From Macrothele yani (Eukaryota > Arthropoda > Arachnida > Araneae > Macrothelidae): a stretch of DNA of 64,000 nucleotides. The notes under the pieces were generated by a model. That model worked only from the letters and a program-made list of their open reading frames with translations, ran no database searches and was not told the DNA's origin. Shown piece after piece: positions 1 to 11,689 of the stretch. The first letter of the stretch is position 1, and each line of letters begins with the position of its first letter. The DNA is taken from contig CM076999.1 of the NCBI GenBank assembly GCA_039090855.1, forward strand, positions 116,559,072 through 116,623,071, read 5' to 3'. The position numbers and the translations under genes are program-made.

Positions 1-770
1 ATTTTTTTGGTCGTGAATCCTTGAATTTTTTGGTCGTGGTGACGATGGTGATTTCCACACTTTTGACTGTCGGTTCGATTGGGGGTCGTACAGAAAGCAC
101 CAAGTCTCATCGCCAGTGATCAATTGATTCAAGAAATCAGGATCTGAATCTACTGCATCGATGTTATCCCCGCAAACTTGCATGCGCTCATCCATTTTTT
201 CTTCTGTCAGGTATTTGGGAACTTTGTTAGCACATGTGATGCATGTCCAGTTTCTCTGTTAAAATGGCATGGCAACTTCCAACTGAAATGCCGGCAACTT
301 CTGCAATCGCTGCAACAGTTTTCAACAGACATGTTTCACAATTTCTTTGACAATGGCGATTTGTTCATCCGTTGTGGATGTTGAAGGTCGTCCTGACCTC
401 TCATCATCCTCGATACTGTCGCCCATTTTCGAATTGCTGATGACACTCATAAACTCCAGTTTGACTCATTGCACTCTCATCGTACGCTGACTTAATCATT
501 TGATAAGTCTCTGTGAAATATTTTCTGAGCAGAACACAAAATTTTACACTTTAATGCTGTTCAAAATTTGACATCGTTGTTCTTGTGATAGAGAGCCTCG
601 AATGCCTGTAATCACGAACTACGCACATACGCGGTATGTGTTGGATCTGGATCAAACCGGTTCAGGCTGGTTGGTCGCATGATGCTCTTAACTTGCTCAG
701 CAAGAAATGACGTAATTCACTGATATTTGGCAAATATTAAAAAAGTTCCGGAACTTTTTGAACGTAGTAA
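1..770 (-). pseudogene. mariner-family transposase, truncated by the window edge and broken
   Basis: Cut-and-paste transposase remnant. Reading the minus strand in several frames gives a helix-turn-helix-side segment (SQTGVYECHQQFENGR), then DERSGRPSTSTTDEQIAIVK, then KYLTEE.MDERMQVCGDNID and the first catalytic region ITGDETWCFLYDPQSNRQSK, with D in GDETW. That order is the mariner branch of IS630/Tc1/mariner. At least one frameshift (after ENGRQYRG) and stop codons separate the pieces, so it is dead. The 5' terminus probably lies near 740-770, where a GTTCCGGAAC-centred AT-rich stretch resembles a terminal repeat. The 3' half with the remaining catalytic residues is outside the window. Confidence 0.8.
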
Positions 771-782
771 TATTACTCAGTA

Positions 783-850
783 GACAAAGAAACTTGAGCA
801 GACCTTCATCCAGCAGTGGATTGATAATGGCTGACAATGATGATGATTAG
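783..850 (+). mobile_element. 3' terminal scrap of the RTE-type LINE
   Basis: About 65 bp matches the last codons and tail of the large LINE seen at 34-37 kb: the codons for the end of the polyprotein (TFIQQWIDNG), the stop, then a short (GATGAT) tail. It is an extreme 5' truncation and carries no coding capacity of its own. Confidence 0.75.
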
Positions 851-1036
851 ACCACTAACCACAAGGAAAGAAGTGTGTTACTGTAATGCGGCTATTAGTA
901 ACTCATTACTCCCATAGGAATGGGGGGAAATCAAAGTCTAGGACAAGCTGTTTACACGCTGTTTACTCAAAATGGCAGATCATGAAATTGCTCCACTTTT
1001 TTTCATTCAATAATTCATACAAAAAATATTACTCAC

Positions 1037-1097
1037 CATACACATTGTGGTAGAACCCATCTAAGTACTGAAGAAACAATGGTCCAGAAAAAAGAAC
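1037..1097 (-). CDS. RCE1: CAAX prenyl protease RCE1, coding exon 4
   Basis: 61-nt exon read from 1097 down to 1037. Acceptor: a T-rich tract ending CAG just above 1097. Donor: GTGAGT at 1036-1031. It encodes VLFSGPLFLQYLDGFYHNVY plus one base of the next codon. Joined in phase 0 to exon 3 it gives PLLLTMVLFSGPL, matching the conserved RCE1 segment PLLLTM-x-LF-x-GPL. RCE1 is an ER membrane endoprotease that removes the -aaX tripeptide from prenylated CAAX proteins such as Ras. The catalytic Glu and His residues of the family come later in the protein and are not in this window. The small exon sits between TE-filled introns, so its identity rests on the four-exon series. Confidence 0.82.
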
Positions 1098-1263
1098 CTG
1101 AAAAAAAAAAAATGTGAAATGTTAAAGAGGACAGAACTTGAACTACCACTTTTCTGGCTTGAAAACTATCAATTTAGTTTTCAATTTTTTTAATTCATAA
1201 AGCAAATCATTAATATGCTATATAAAAATGGCAATGTTCTAGGGCAAAATGCTTTATAGTATA

Positions 1264-2327
1264 CACTGAGTGGCCACTTTATTATGACCACCCCCTCAGT
1301 ACTTCGTTGGGCCACCTTTTGCCTTTAATACTGCGTTGATTCTTCGTGGCATGGACTCCACGAGATGTTGATAGGTGGTTTGTGGAATCTGAGACTATGC
1401 TTGATGAATAGCACTTTCCAGGAGTGGGAGATTGCAGGGTTGTGGATCCAGCTGTCTGATGGCTCGTTCAACTTCATCCCACAAATTCTCGATGGCGTTG
1501 AGATCTGGAGATTGTGGGGGACACCTAAGCAAAGTAAACTCACCGGCATGTTCCTGAAACCAATCCTGTACAATACGAGCACTATGGCAGGATGCATTAT
1601 CTTGTTGAAAGTAGCCATTGCCATTGGGATAAACCATCCACATGAAAAGATGCACTTGGTCTGCAATGATGTTTAGATATGATGTACCAGTCAGACGTTG
1701 ATCAACACGAATTAAAGGGCCCAAAGCATGCCAGGAAAACATTCCCCAAACCATAACGTTGCCTCCACCAGCTTGAAGGGTTATAGCAATGCATTTAGGG
1801 TCCATGCTTTCGTGCTGTTTCCGTCAGGCTGCCATATCCCATCCGATGCAGTGTACGGTGAACAGTGCATGCAGAGATCATTTGAGGGGATCCTCGATTA
1901 AGATGGTCTGTAATTTGCTGCACTGTTGCCCTTCTGTTGTCTGTTACCAGTCTGGACACTCTCCATTCCGCCCAAGCAGTCACTAGTCGATGACGACCAC
2001 ACGTTGCCCGTAGAGGTCCAGTTTTTTGGCTGACAGTCCAGTCTTTAAACACTTTAACCACAGCTGCTCTGGAACATTTCACGAATGCGGCGGTTTCGGT
2101 GATACTCGCTCCATGGCTCCGAGCTCCTATAATCATCTCACGTTGAAAGTTCGTCAAATCGCATTTTTTACCCATTTCGTCACCCAAAAATCACTTCTAC
2201 TACTGTCGCAAGCACTAAGCTTTCCCTTTTTATACTAGCCTCGCCCTCTGGCGGCAACAGCATGCAGCCATAGCTCATTTGCTTAAAACTGTCAGATAGT
2301 CATCATAATGAAACTAGAAAACTGAAG
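1264..2327 (-). mobile_element. Tc1-like DD36E transposon, internally deleted
   Basis: The left end CACTGAGTGGCCACTTTATT follows a TA. A diverged copy of the terminal repeat lies near 2290-2327 before another TA. The minus-strand transposase begins at the Met at 2175 (MGKKCDLTNFQREMIIG), runs through the paired helix-turn-helix region to RTLHRMGYGS, then jumps to MDPKCIAITLQAGGGNVMVW at about 1805. The linker and first catalytic Asp are missing and the frame shifts there. The remaining catalytic block is QQDNASCH...SPDLNAIEN: exactly 36 residues lie between D and E, so this is the DD36E type rather than the usual DD34E. An in-frame stop at about 1395 precedes the usual C-terminal SMPRRINAVLKAKGG. 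Non-autonomous. Confidence 0.82.
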
Positions 2328-2466
2328 TACTTTTACTCTCACTAAAAAAAAAAAAAAAAACATTTATTATTTTACAGGTCTCCACTTTCTCTCTCTCTCT
2401 CAAAAAAAAAAAAAAAGAAAAAAAAAAGTTTAGTTTAAAACTCAGGCTTCACGAGACAATAACATG

Positions 2467-2892
2467 TAAACATAGAAAACGAGCGAAAACACACAGCATC
2501 ATGTACGGTAAAAGGTTAGTTTAGCAGTAGCTTTCAGTTGTTCTACGACCTTGACCACCACGACTGACTGGATGGGCTGGTTGCCGGAACTACAATTTCA
2601 AGTTGAGGTGCTGGAAATGTTGCCAGATTTTAGAAGAGAGATCCAAATAAATGGGATTTGGTGAGGTCTCAAAAACTGCAATTCAGAGACCCCTCACCAA
2701 ATCCCATTTATTTGGATCTCTCTTCTAAAATCTGGCAACATTTCCAACACCCCAACTTCAAATTGTAGTTCTGGCAATAAGCCCATCCAGTTGATAATGG
2801 GTGATCAAGGTCGTAGGACAACCGAAAGCTACCGCTAAACGAACCTTTTACCATACGTGATGCTGTGCATTTTCGCTCATTTTCCATGTTTA
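2467..2892. repeat. 0.43-kb near-perfect palindrome (foldback element)
   Basis: The left arm 2467-2670 and right arm 2686-2892 are reverse complements with scattered mismatches and a 2-bp indel, around a 15-bp loop. The arms are AT-rich without an ORF. Flanks are poly-A/T tracts (2345-2430 and 2893-2905). The structure fits a MITE-like foldback DNA element or an inverted duplication; no target duplication is convincing. As RNA it would form a hairpin of about 200 bp. Confidence 0.8.
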
Positions 2893-3025
2893 AAAAAAAA
2901 AAAAACGCTTAAGTATTTCTAAGCATCCCTTAAAAAAAATTTTAAGGATCTTAAAAAGAATTTGACTTTTATATTTCTTACCAATATTGCATAAACAACA
3001 ACACGCACAAATATGCTTTTATACA

Positions 3026-5080
3026 CAATCTAACTATGCAAACTGAAATATGCTGATGAAGCTTGCAATGTTTTTCCACATACAGTTGAGTCTCTATTTA
3101 AAGAAGTCCCATCATTTCACTTACAATCTAACTATGCAAACTGAAATATGCTGATGAAGCTTGCAATGTTTTTCCACATACAGTTGAGTCTCTAATAAAG
3201 AAGTCCCATCATTTCACTTACAATCTAACTATGCAAACTGAAATATGCTGATGAAGCTTGCAATGTTTTTCCACATACAGTTGAGTCTCTATTTAAAGAA
3301 GTCCCATCATATTTCACTTACAATCTAACTATGCAAACTGAAATATGCTGATGAAGCTTGCAATGTTTTTCCACATACAGTTGAGTCTCTAATAAAGAAG
3401 TCCCATCATTTCACTTACAATCTAACTATGCAAACTGAAATATGCTGATGAAGCTTGCAATGTTTTTCCACATACAGTTGAGTCTCTATTTAAAGAAGTC
3501 CCATCATTTCACTTACAATCTAACTATGCAAACTGAAATATGCTGATGAAGCTTGCAATGTTTTTCCACATACAGTTGAGTCTCTATTTACAGAAGTCCC
3601 ATCATTTCACTTACAATCTAACTATGCAAACTGAAATATGCTGATGAAGCTTGCAATGTTTTTCCACATACAGTTGAGTCTCTATTTAAAGAAGTCCCAT
3701 CATTTCACTTACAATCTAACTATGCAAACTGAAATATGCTGATGAAGCTTGCAATGTTTTTCCACATACAGTTGAGTCTCTAATAAAGAAGTCCCATCAT
3801 TTCACTTACAATCTAACTATGCAAACTGAAATATGCTGATGAAGCTTGCAATGTTTTTCCACATACAGTTGAGTCTCTATTTAAAGAAGTCCCATCATAT
3901 TTCACTTACAATCTAACTATGCAAACTGAAATATGCTGATGAAGCTTGCAATGTTTTTCCACATACAGTTGAGTCTCTAATAAAGAAGTCCCATCATTTC
4001 ACTTACAATCTAACTATGCAAACTGAAATATGCTGATGAAGCTTGCAATGTTTTTCCACATACAGTTGAGTCTCTATTTAAAGAAGTCCCATCATTTCAC
4101 TTACAATCTAACTATGCAAACTGAAATATGCTGATGAAGCTTGCAATGTTTTTCCACATACAGTTGAGTCTCTATTTACAGAAGTCCCATCATTTCACTT
4201 ACAATCTAACTATGCAAACTGAAATATGCTGATGAAGCTTGCAATGTTTTTCCACATTCAGTTGAGTCTCTATTTAAAGAAGTCCCATCATTTCACTTAC
4301 AATCTAACTATGCAAACTGAAATATGCTGATGAAGCTTGCAATGTTTTTCCACATACAGTTGAGTCTCTAATAAAGAAGTCCCATCATTTCACTTACAAT
4401 CTAACTATGCAAACTGAAATATGCTGATGAAGCTTGCAATGTTTTTCCACATACAGTTGAGTCTCTATTTAAAGAAGTCCCATCATTTCACTTACAATCT
4501 AACTATGCAAACTGAAATATGCTGATGAAGCTTGCAATGTTTTTCCACATACAGTTGAGTCTCTATTTACAGAAGTCCCATCATTTCACTTACAATCTAA
4601 CTATGCAAACTGAAATATGCTGATGAAGCTTGCAATGTTTTTCCACATTCAGTTGAGTCTCTATTTAAAGAAGTCCCATCATTTCACTTACAATCTAACT
4701 ATGCAAACTGAAATATGCTGATGAAGCTTGCAATGTTTTTCCACATACAGTTGAGTCTCTAATAAAGAAGTCCCATCATTTCACTTACAATCTAACTATG
4801 CAAACTGAAATATGCTGATGAAGCTTGCAATGTTTTTCCACATACAGTTGAGTCTCTAATAAAGAAGTCCCATCATTTCACTTACAATCTAACTATGCAA
4901 ACTGAAATATGCTGATGAAGGTTGCAATGTTTTTCCACATACAGTTGAGTCTCTATTTAAAGAAATCCCATCATTTCACTTACAATTTAACTATGCAAAC
5001 TGAAATATACTGATGAAGCTTGCAATGTTTTTCCACATACAGTTGAATCTCTATTTAAAGAAGACCCATCATTCCATTTA
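3026..5080. repeat. Tandem satellite, 97-100-bp monomers, about 21 copies with higher-order pattern
   Basis: The monomer starts at CAATCTAACTATGCAAACTG and recurs at 3026, 3124, 3221, 3321, 3418, 3516, 3614, 3712, 3809, 3909, 4006, 4104, 4202, 4300, 4397, 4495, 4593, 4691, 4788, 4885 and 4983. Variants differ near the CTCTATTTAAAG site: A (TATTTAAAG, 98 bp), B (TAATAAAG, 97), C (A plus AT insertion, 100), D (TATTTACAG, 98), A' (ACATTCAG upstream). The order is ABCBAD, ABCBAD, A'BAD, A'BB, then two degenerate units. The 588-bp six-mer is thus repeated twice and followed by a 391-bp four-mer. It lies inside RCE1 intron 3. No coding function is visible. Confidence 0.97.
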
Positions 5081-5358
5081 AAAACTTCATTGTAAAGAAA
5101 ATTTGTTAAAATGAACTTAAATTGCAAAACCTTAATCAAATAAAATGAAAAATACTGCAAAAAATGTAGTTGAATTTGGACAGTAAATTGAACTTTTGAG
5201 TAGAAACTTTTCATAAATGAGTTTAAATCTTTTTTTATACACATATTCGTAGAAGTAGAACACATTGCCAGCAAATTAACGAAGAGAAGGAAGCAAAGAC
5301 TAAAGCTTACCTCTCCTTTTCATTATCTTAATAATATACTGTATGTACTTATTCAAAA

Positions 5359-5703
5359 CTAAAAAAAATCCATAATTCTGCTCTGTACAAATTTCCTATG
5401 AAAAGTGTTTTGTTCATAAAAATATTTCATTTCGATGTTACCTTTTTCTTGAAACTGTATTCCTCGTTGAATTGTGTGGAATGCTTTTAGCATTTCTTCA
5501 TGTGAAGGTTTTTTGGTAGCCTCTTCATCATCATCTTCATTATTTACTGCAGTTTCTTCACTACATTTCATAATATTTTCCAAGGTCATTCTCGGTAGGA
5601 TAATAGTGATCACAACATTTTCATGAACTTCAAAATCAGAGAGGTCTGCACTTTCTTCAACACTTCCTTTGTCTTTCAGCTGCTGCCGTTTTAATATTTT
5701 ATA
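5359..5703 (-). pseudogene. C-terminal remnant of a pogo/Tigger (jerky-like) transposase
   Basis: About 115 open codons on the minus strand: an acidic tract (NNEDDDEEATKK) then PSHEEMLKAFHTIQRGIQ and an end in RIMDFF. An acidic linker, a P-S/T-HEE-x-L helix and a terminal -DFF are typical of the tail of Tigger/jerky-like proteins of the pogo superfamily. The upstream part is cut off at 5704-5711, where a hAT element has inserted. The DNA beyond that element (from 8791) did not give a recognisable continuation, so the call is tentative. Confidence 0.4.
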
Positions 5704-6799
5704 GTCACAGCCAGGGCTCGACAAATCCCGGGTGCCAGGTCGCCCAGGCGCCTAAAATTCGGGCCGTGGCGCCTAATTTTATTCTTAGTTGAGATTTCGT
5801 AATATATTGCAGTAAATGCCATAATTTCTGTTTTGTAATCCATAGATTATCTATTAAAAGGTTATAAATTTAGGTGCTGCGGACACTGGTAAAAAAACCA
5901 AACAACAACAACAAAAAATGGTGCGTCGTTTTAAAAAGTCTGTGGGGTAATTGTCAGGAGAGGTGGTGTTATTGGAAAAGTACCGAAAATGCGGTAACAG
6001 AAAAAAATATGACATAACAGCGAGATAGAAGACTGCAAAGAGGTTGTAAGAATATATATTTTTTCTTTTACTTAGAAGTATTTTGACAGAAAATATGACG
6101 CAAAGAAGGCGTTACTATTTGCGCGTGCGGAAGCCTACGCGGTGTGAGCATCTGTGACTCTCAGGAATCGCGCATGTTCCGTAGCGTGTAGCCATTCTGC
6201 GAATCGCATCGCCTGGTTTTGGTGTGCTGATTGTATTAGTTACGGTTTTTTTGGTATTCAGTTGAAACGTATTCAGAAATAAGACAATGCTATGGACTGT
6301 CCGCAATTTCAACGGATTTTTTAGTCTAACTAATGAACTGCGATAATGCGGCAACAGCTAACGATTTTAGTTCTTTTTTTACTTAAAAGTAACACAAAAG
6401 TACTTCAAAATGACAGTTACTGTTTCAATAAGACGATCATTTTTTTCTTGCATCTTTGGATTTCTGAGTCGGTCCTGTGAATCGCAGTTTTCTGGCGGAA
6501 ATTACGATTCACGATTAACATGATAGGTGCGGATCACTAGGTGCCGATTATAGATAGGACTGCTATGCATGCCAATTACCACGGAATGTTCGTATTTTCT
6601 ACCGTTTTAGTTGCCTAAATAAGGATTCTACGAATTTTCATTTTGTTTAAAAAAAATATTTTGCTATTATTATTTTATGATATACATAAGATTCGTAAGC
6701 GGATTCGCGGAATTCTACGGTTTTTTTTTTTTTTTTTTTTTGGTTTTTTTTTTGTTTTTTTTTTAGTCGTCATTTAGATTGCTATCATGATTGATGCAA

Positions 6800-7138
6800 A
6801 ACTGAAGGGAATTTGAGGGTTGGGTTATTTTCTGTCTGGCGACGGTATTTCGTGTTTCAAAGCTTTCGAAAACAGTAGTTAAATGGAGTAAAAAGAATTT
6901 GCCCTAATCGTAATTTTTTTCTCCGGATGTTGCGTTTGTGTCTAGTATTCTTGTTAAATATCATTTTATGGCATATATGTTCGTATTCCAGCTTGAAACT
7001 GTAGGCTAGAATTTGTGGAAACGGAAGTTAGACGCCGCGAAAATTGCTTCAGGTTTGCGGTTCTTCCACGAATTCGAGAAATTTCGCCTTTTTTGTTATG
7101 TTGGACACTCAGGAGATCGATGCACAAGTAAACAGAAT

Positions 7139-7178
<40 letters not shown>

Positions 7179-7610
7179 TGGGGGTGGGGGATAGATGTCC
7201 GTCGGAAGACGGAATTCTATGTTTACGAAACTTTCGAAAACGGAAAGTCGACTGAGTTCAGATTTTTTCCGTAATCGTAATTTCTTTTTTCTCGCGATGT
7301 TGCCTGTGTCCAGTATTTTTAAGTAATATTTTACTGCATAATCTTTTGCATTTCACCTTGAAAATAGGAGAAAAATGTCCAAAACCGGAAGTCGGATGGA
7401 ATTCCCGTAATCGCTATTGCTCCCCCCCCCTCCCCCTCTCCCGTGATGCTCCCACTCTCCAGTGTTGTTAAATATCCTCTGCCCTATAAGTTTTTGCATT
7501 TAATCTTGATAAGGGAAGAAGGAAATTCCCGAAAACGCAAGTGACAAAGTTGGAAAATTTGTAAAAATTGATGCATGGTGTTCAAAAGTATTCATATTCC
7601 CAAAGTTACA
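6800..7610 (-). repeat. Diverged internal tandem units shared with 11690-12100 and 14785-15720
   Basis: The minus strand shows recurring blocks: a GGTGAAATGCAAA-like start, AACA.TACTGGACA, GCAACATCGCG, AAATTACGATTACGG and CCGTTTTCGAAA, spaced roughly 180-200 bp. The same blocks occur on the plus strand in two other places in this window. The segment TTGAACACCATGCATCAAT is nearly identical here (minus strand, about 7568-7590) and at about 14814-14832 (plus strand). No protein is encoded. Confidence 0.6.
7139..7196. repeat. GT microsatellite with G-rich tail
   Basis: About eleven GT units followed by (GTGG)n and a G-rich run. It makes short open frames in two registers that have no protein character. 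Confidence 0.9.
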
Positions 7611-9571
7611 CCATGTATTTGAAATAGTTGAAGCTTTGATATCATGTGCTCATGGTCCTCAGGCTGATGGTTGTTATCAGAGGGCACAAAAATCAAGAAA
7701 AGAAAAAAAAACGACAATGAAGAAGTAGGGAGAGAATGATAGCAGCAGAAAGAAAAATTAAGCAATCGATGCTGTGCAGTTGCAGAGTCAACAAAAGACA
7801 AACTGATAGTAGTCTGCATTCTTGCTGTCTGTTCTGATTTTTCACCAGTTAAAATGTTCAGCTTTTTTTCTTCCTTCTTTGGTCTCATCTTGTCTTAAAC
7901 TGCAATTTTAGAGACAGTATGATCATATGGTAAGTGGAGGTTCATGCACTGGGCATTCACTTGCTTGGATTTCCTGTCTGTCAGGCATTGTGGAATTCTG
8001 AACACGCGTAACATACGTCCAGTTGCTCAACCAGGCAATTTTTACTGGTGGAAGTTTCGAACTTAACTTAAATCTTGTGATCATGCCCTTGCTGAGGAAT
8101 CAGTTTTGTGTTTCTCACGTGCTCAGTTTGTTTCATTAGTCCTTGTTTGTTGTAACGTTTTGTTGGGGCACATATTTGTTTTTTACAAAGAGATGGATCA
8201 TTTTGTAAAATAGAGTATGTATGCCATGCAATACTAGTTATTAGTAACAATGTTGGCAGGTATAGACAGTCTTTTTTTTTTTTTTTTTTTAATATCATGA
8301 TCTGAGACATGCCGCGGATTATGCGAAGGAAGAAATTGTTTTTCTCAGAATTTCCCGATCTACAAAATCATATGCTGCTGCGGATTATGTGTGGAATTTT
8401 TTTTTTTTTTCACAGCCTTTGGATTACATGCCCTTGCGGATCTCATGAAGGAAATAAAAAATATGGTACTTTGAATTAATATGTAAAACTATGACATCCA
8501 CAAGGAGTATTTTAATAAAATCGAAATCTGAAATTTTAATTATTTTTGAGATCATCTACCTGGAAGAACGGAAAAAGAAAATTGTGAAGCAAATTGGAAC
8601 TTTATTTTGCAATAAGCGGTTCGGGTAAAAAGAAAAAAAAATTACAACAAATATGGTATACCACTTTTTGTTCCAGCGTCGTAACCAAACATGTTTTTGT
8701 TCATGCGTTATTGACTTCGTTTTATCTGGCGCCTAAATTTTGGAGCTGGCTCCTAGATGTAGAACATATTTGTCGAGCCCTGGTCACAGCTATATTAATG
8801 GCTATCGCCAATATATTTAACTTTGATTTATTCATCAATATGCCCATGACTGTTGCAAATGTAATAGACACGAATTCTTTGGCTCTTTAGCAAAACATTG
8901 AGGTTTTCGCTGATACATCAAAACTTTTTACTAATACTACTCAGGGCTTGAAAAATACCATGCCCAAGATGCCCTGGGCATGTAAATTATTGGCCTGGGC
9001 AAGTAAAAATGAAATCCAGTTGCTCAACCAGGCAAATAGATTTAAATAAAAACAAAAAACGTTTGGAATGGAGAATTTTCTACTCTAGAAAAAAGACGGT
9101 CGTCACGTGTTTTTCATTTTACTGCAAATCCAGGAGAATAGCGCTTCATCAATTATATTATGCTCTAGGTCCAGAAATTGGGGCAATACTTAGTTTTGCT
9201 CCAAATGTCGTTTACCGTTAATGACGGGATGCATGCCTCGGACAAAACTAGCCTCCACTGACAAAATGTGTATACTGCCATATAACAGGACGACACAGAC
9301 AGATGGGCAAAACCAACCCTGCTTTACTGGGAGGGAGTACCTTCGGGAGGGAGTGACAACAGAATATTTATTTCACAGCCCTGGGTGGGGTTGGGTCTCT
9401 GATAAAACTTGCGCGAGTGAGGGAGGGGAAAGTGAAAGCTTCCACCCACACGAACTGGCAGCAGTATTACTGAAACAAAGGCTAAGTTTCATTTAAGAAT
9501 GAGCTCGCACACTTAGCCGGGAGAAGAGCAAAAAAATGCCGACACCAATAACTTAGTTTATCTGAGAGATC

Positions 9572-9795
9572 TTTTTTTTTTTTTTTTTTGATTGGAGGTT
9601 TAATGACCACCGTGAGCAACTCAATGGGCTATAATCAGTCGCCCGTCCGTAATTTAGGGTCACTGCTTCCAGGGAAGGAAGAGAGCCAGTGCCGTAAGAC
9701 AAACACAACATCCATGCCTCGCCGGGATTCGAACCCGGACCCCTTTTGGATGAATGATCAGAGGCCATCGCTTAGACCAGTGCGCCACCGGGGTT
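9572..9795 (-). mobile_element. tRNA-derived SINE, copy 1, with 16-bp target duplication
   Basis: Minus orientation. The head has a pol III A box (GGCGCAYTGGTCTAAGCG) and B box (GGTTCGAATCC), then a conserved body ending CCATTGAGTTGCTCACGGTGG and an A tail, seen here as T18 at 9572-9589. The direct repeats GTTTATCTGAGAGATC at 9556-9571 and 9796-9811 are perfect, as expected of LINE-mediated insertion of a fairly young copy. It inserted inside the outer hAT element. Confidence 0.93.
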
Positions 9796-9837
9796 GTTTA
9801 TCTGAGAGATCAGTAGTTTGTGTTAGCTGCTGATATA

Positions 9838-11062
9838 CACTGAAGAGCAATTGCATTAGAGATACCTGTCTAGTAACGTGTAGCACCACCTTTCGCCCTG
9901 ATGACGGCGGCGATTCGTCTCCGCATAGACTCGACAAGACACCGGAAACGTTGGGAAAGCATACGGATCCACGACCCCTGAACAAGCTCTCACAGTTCCC
10001 AAAGATTTGATGAAGGGGGTCAGAGCCGCAAACATCTCTCTCGATGGCATCCCAGATCTGCTCGATAGGATTGAGGTCAGGTGACCCAGCTGGCCAACGA
10101 AGTGAGGTCACGACGGTGGAGTGTTCATCCAACCATTCAGATACAATTCGGGAGTGATGGCATGGTGCATTGTCTTGTTGCAGGATGAGGTCCCCAGTGG
10201 GATGTTGAAGAAGCACAAATGGGAGCAAATGGTCGTCCAGGATATCCCGGTAAGGTTGACCTGTCAGGGACGATGTCACACGTACCAGGTGTCCCATTTC
10301 AGTCTATGTAAACAGTCCCCAGACGAGAATGCCACCCCAACCAGCTTCAAGAGTACCCTGCTGGCAAGAAGGATCCATCACTTTATGTGGTTTGTGCCGT
10401 ACTCGTATCCTGCCATCCCATGTACCAACGTGAATCTCGACTCATCAGTCTAGGCAACATTTTTCCACATGTCTTGGGTCTAGTGAAAATGTTCCTGCAC
10501 CCATGCTAATCTTTGCACCCTGTGGTGTGCGGTCAACAGTGGTGCCCTCGTGGGACGATGGCTTCTGTATTTCATATAGCGAGGAGATGGTTCTGGATGG
10601 TGTGGCTGCTTACACATTTTTGTGCACCAGCGTTAAATTGCCAAGTGATTTTTTGCACTGTGGCCCGTCTATCTGCTGTTAGAATGCGAGCTAGCCGACG
10701 ATGACCCCCCTCATCCACACGTTGTTGTTGTCCACGGCAGTTGGCCCTTGCAAGGATGGTTTTACTGGATTCGATGTACTCACGGTGCACCCGTGACACA
10801 GTGGCTCGTGAAAATCCCAGTGCCTGCACGACTTCCGAGATGGAGCGACCCATTCGTCAGGCCTCGACAACTTGCCCACGATCAGATGCGCTTAGATCCT
10901 TCGTCTTAACCCATACTGCGTCCGACTCTTACTGATTCCCCGTCGCATCACTCCTTATATTGTCGGATCGCTGCATACGTCGTGTCATTTTCGTTTACAG
11001 GGCCGCCCACAGCGCCACATTTGCATAACGCCAGCTGTCTCTAATTCAATTGCTCTTCAGTG
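9838..11062 (-). mobile_element. Complete-length Tc1-like DD36E transposon
   Basis: The terminal inverted repeat CACTGAAGAGCAATTG continues to about 25 bp with one mismatch at both ends, and the element is bounded by TA at 9836-9837 and 11063-11064. The minus-strand transposase runs from near 10853 (MGRSISEVVQALGFSRATVS, helix-turn-helix) to about 9860. The catalytic block is LQQDNAPCHHSRIV...SPDLNPIEQIW, with 36 residues between D and E. Frame changes near 10570 and 10300 split it into pieces, so it is inactive although both termini are intact. Confidence 0.92.
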
Positions 11063-11089
11063 TAAGTTGTATTTAGTAATGGATATACA

Positions 11090-11460
11090 ATGGGTTTTTT
11101 TGGAAAAAAGTCCAGCAATGAGAGTATACCTTATAGTGAGCAATTATGTGAAATTCCTGATCTATCTGCTAGCGGTAGTTACAAATTCGTCTTCCGCATT
11201 GTAATTTCAGAATCGGAATCTAAGTCGTTGGCAAAACTGAAACTTATGCAAACGGACTATGATAAAGTGTACAAAAAAACAAAAACAAAAAAAATGCTGT
11301 CGCACAGTTCAAGAATCTTGGATAAAAACATTTAATTGGCTAAAGTCAAATGATGACAAGACTATTATGTGGTGCACTGTTTGCCAAAACCATCCTAAAA
11401 TTGCCGATACCACCAGCAATTTTTTCAAGGAATGTGGGGTGTCAGGTGATAATATATTTA
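11090..11460 (+). pseudogene. hAT N-terminal zinc finger (TTF/BED-like), split by an insertion
   Basis: It starts with MGFFGKKSSNESIPYSEQLC. After a frameshift in the AAAAACAAAAACAAAAAAAA stretch (about 11275-11293) it continues as WIKTFNWLKSNDDKTIMWC and CQNHPKIADTTSNFF up to GDNIF. A W-x-FxWL, CxxC and GxxNF arrangement is typical of the zinc finger in hAT transposases of the ZNF862/KIAA1586 kind. The reading resumes beyond the inserted hAT at 13239 as FTTISAHNSRRKHKDC, supplying the His-His half of the finger. The rest downstream is decayed. Confidence 0.65.
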
Positions 11461-11689
11461 CAGACTTACCAACCTTAAGAAGAGAAAAATCCTGCAATTT
11501 TCTATGAAAATCCTGCAAACATACTTTCGTATGTTTGAAATATCAATGGACACAATTTGAAGCACTAATGTTACGTTAAGGCATATAAAAAATGTAAAAA
11601 AATTGTTAAAAAATATTTTTTTAATTTCTGTTCAGTTATGCATTGATCTCGCAGATAACCCAAATTATGACAGAAAAGGAGAAATTCCT

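Larger units (their letters stand above)
5712..8782. mobile_element. Non-autonomous hAT element, 3.07 kb, with 8-bp target duplication
   Basis: Both ends carry the inverted terminal repeat CAGGGCTCGACAAAT, and an inner GGCGCCTAAA block is also mirrored. It is flanked by perfect direct repeats GTCACAGC at 5704-5711 and 8783-8790, the 8-bp duplication typical of hAT. No transposase ORF was found inside. The interior is AT-rich and holds a poly-T region (6720-6765), a GT microsatellite, a C-run near 7425 and diverged repeat units at about 6800-7610. It would need a transposase supplied in trans. Confidence 0.88.

Noticed and set aside
3026..4982. Regular direct repeats that could suggest a CRISPR array
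   Set aside because: The 97-100-bp unit is repeated head to tail with no unique spacers, and the genome is eukaryotic. It is a satellite.
7013..7274. Two overlapping ORFs with CVCVCVCV runs
   Set aside because: These are products of the GT microsatellite. They lie inside a non-coding hAT element.
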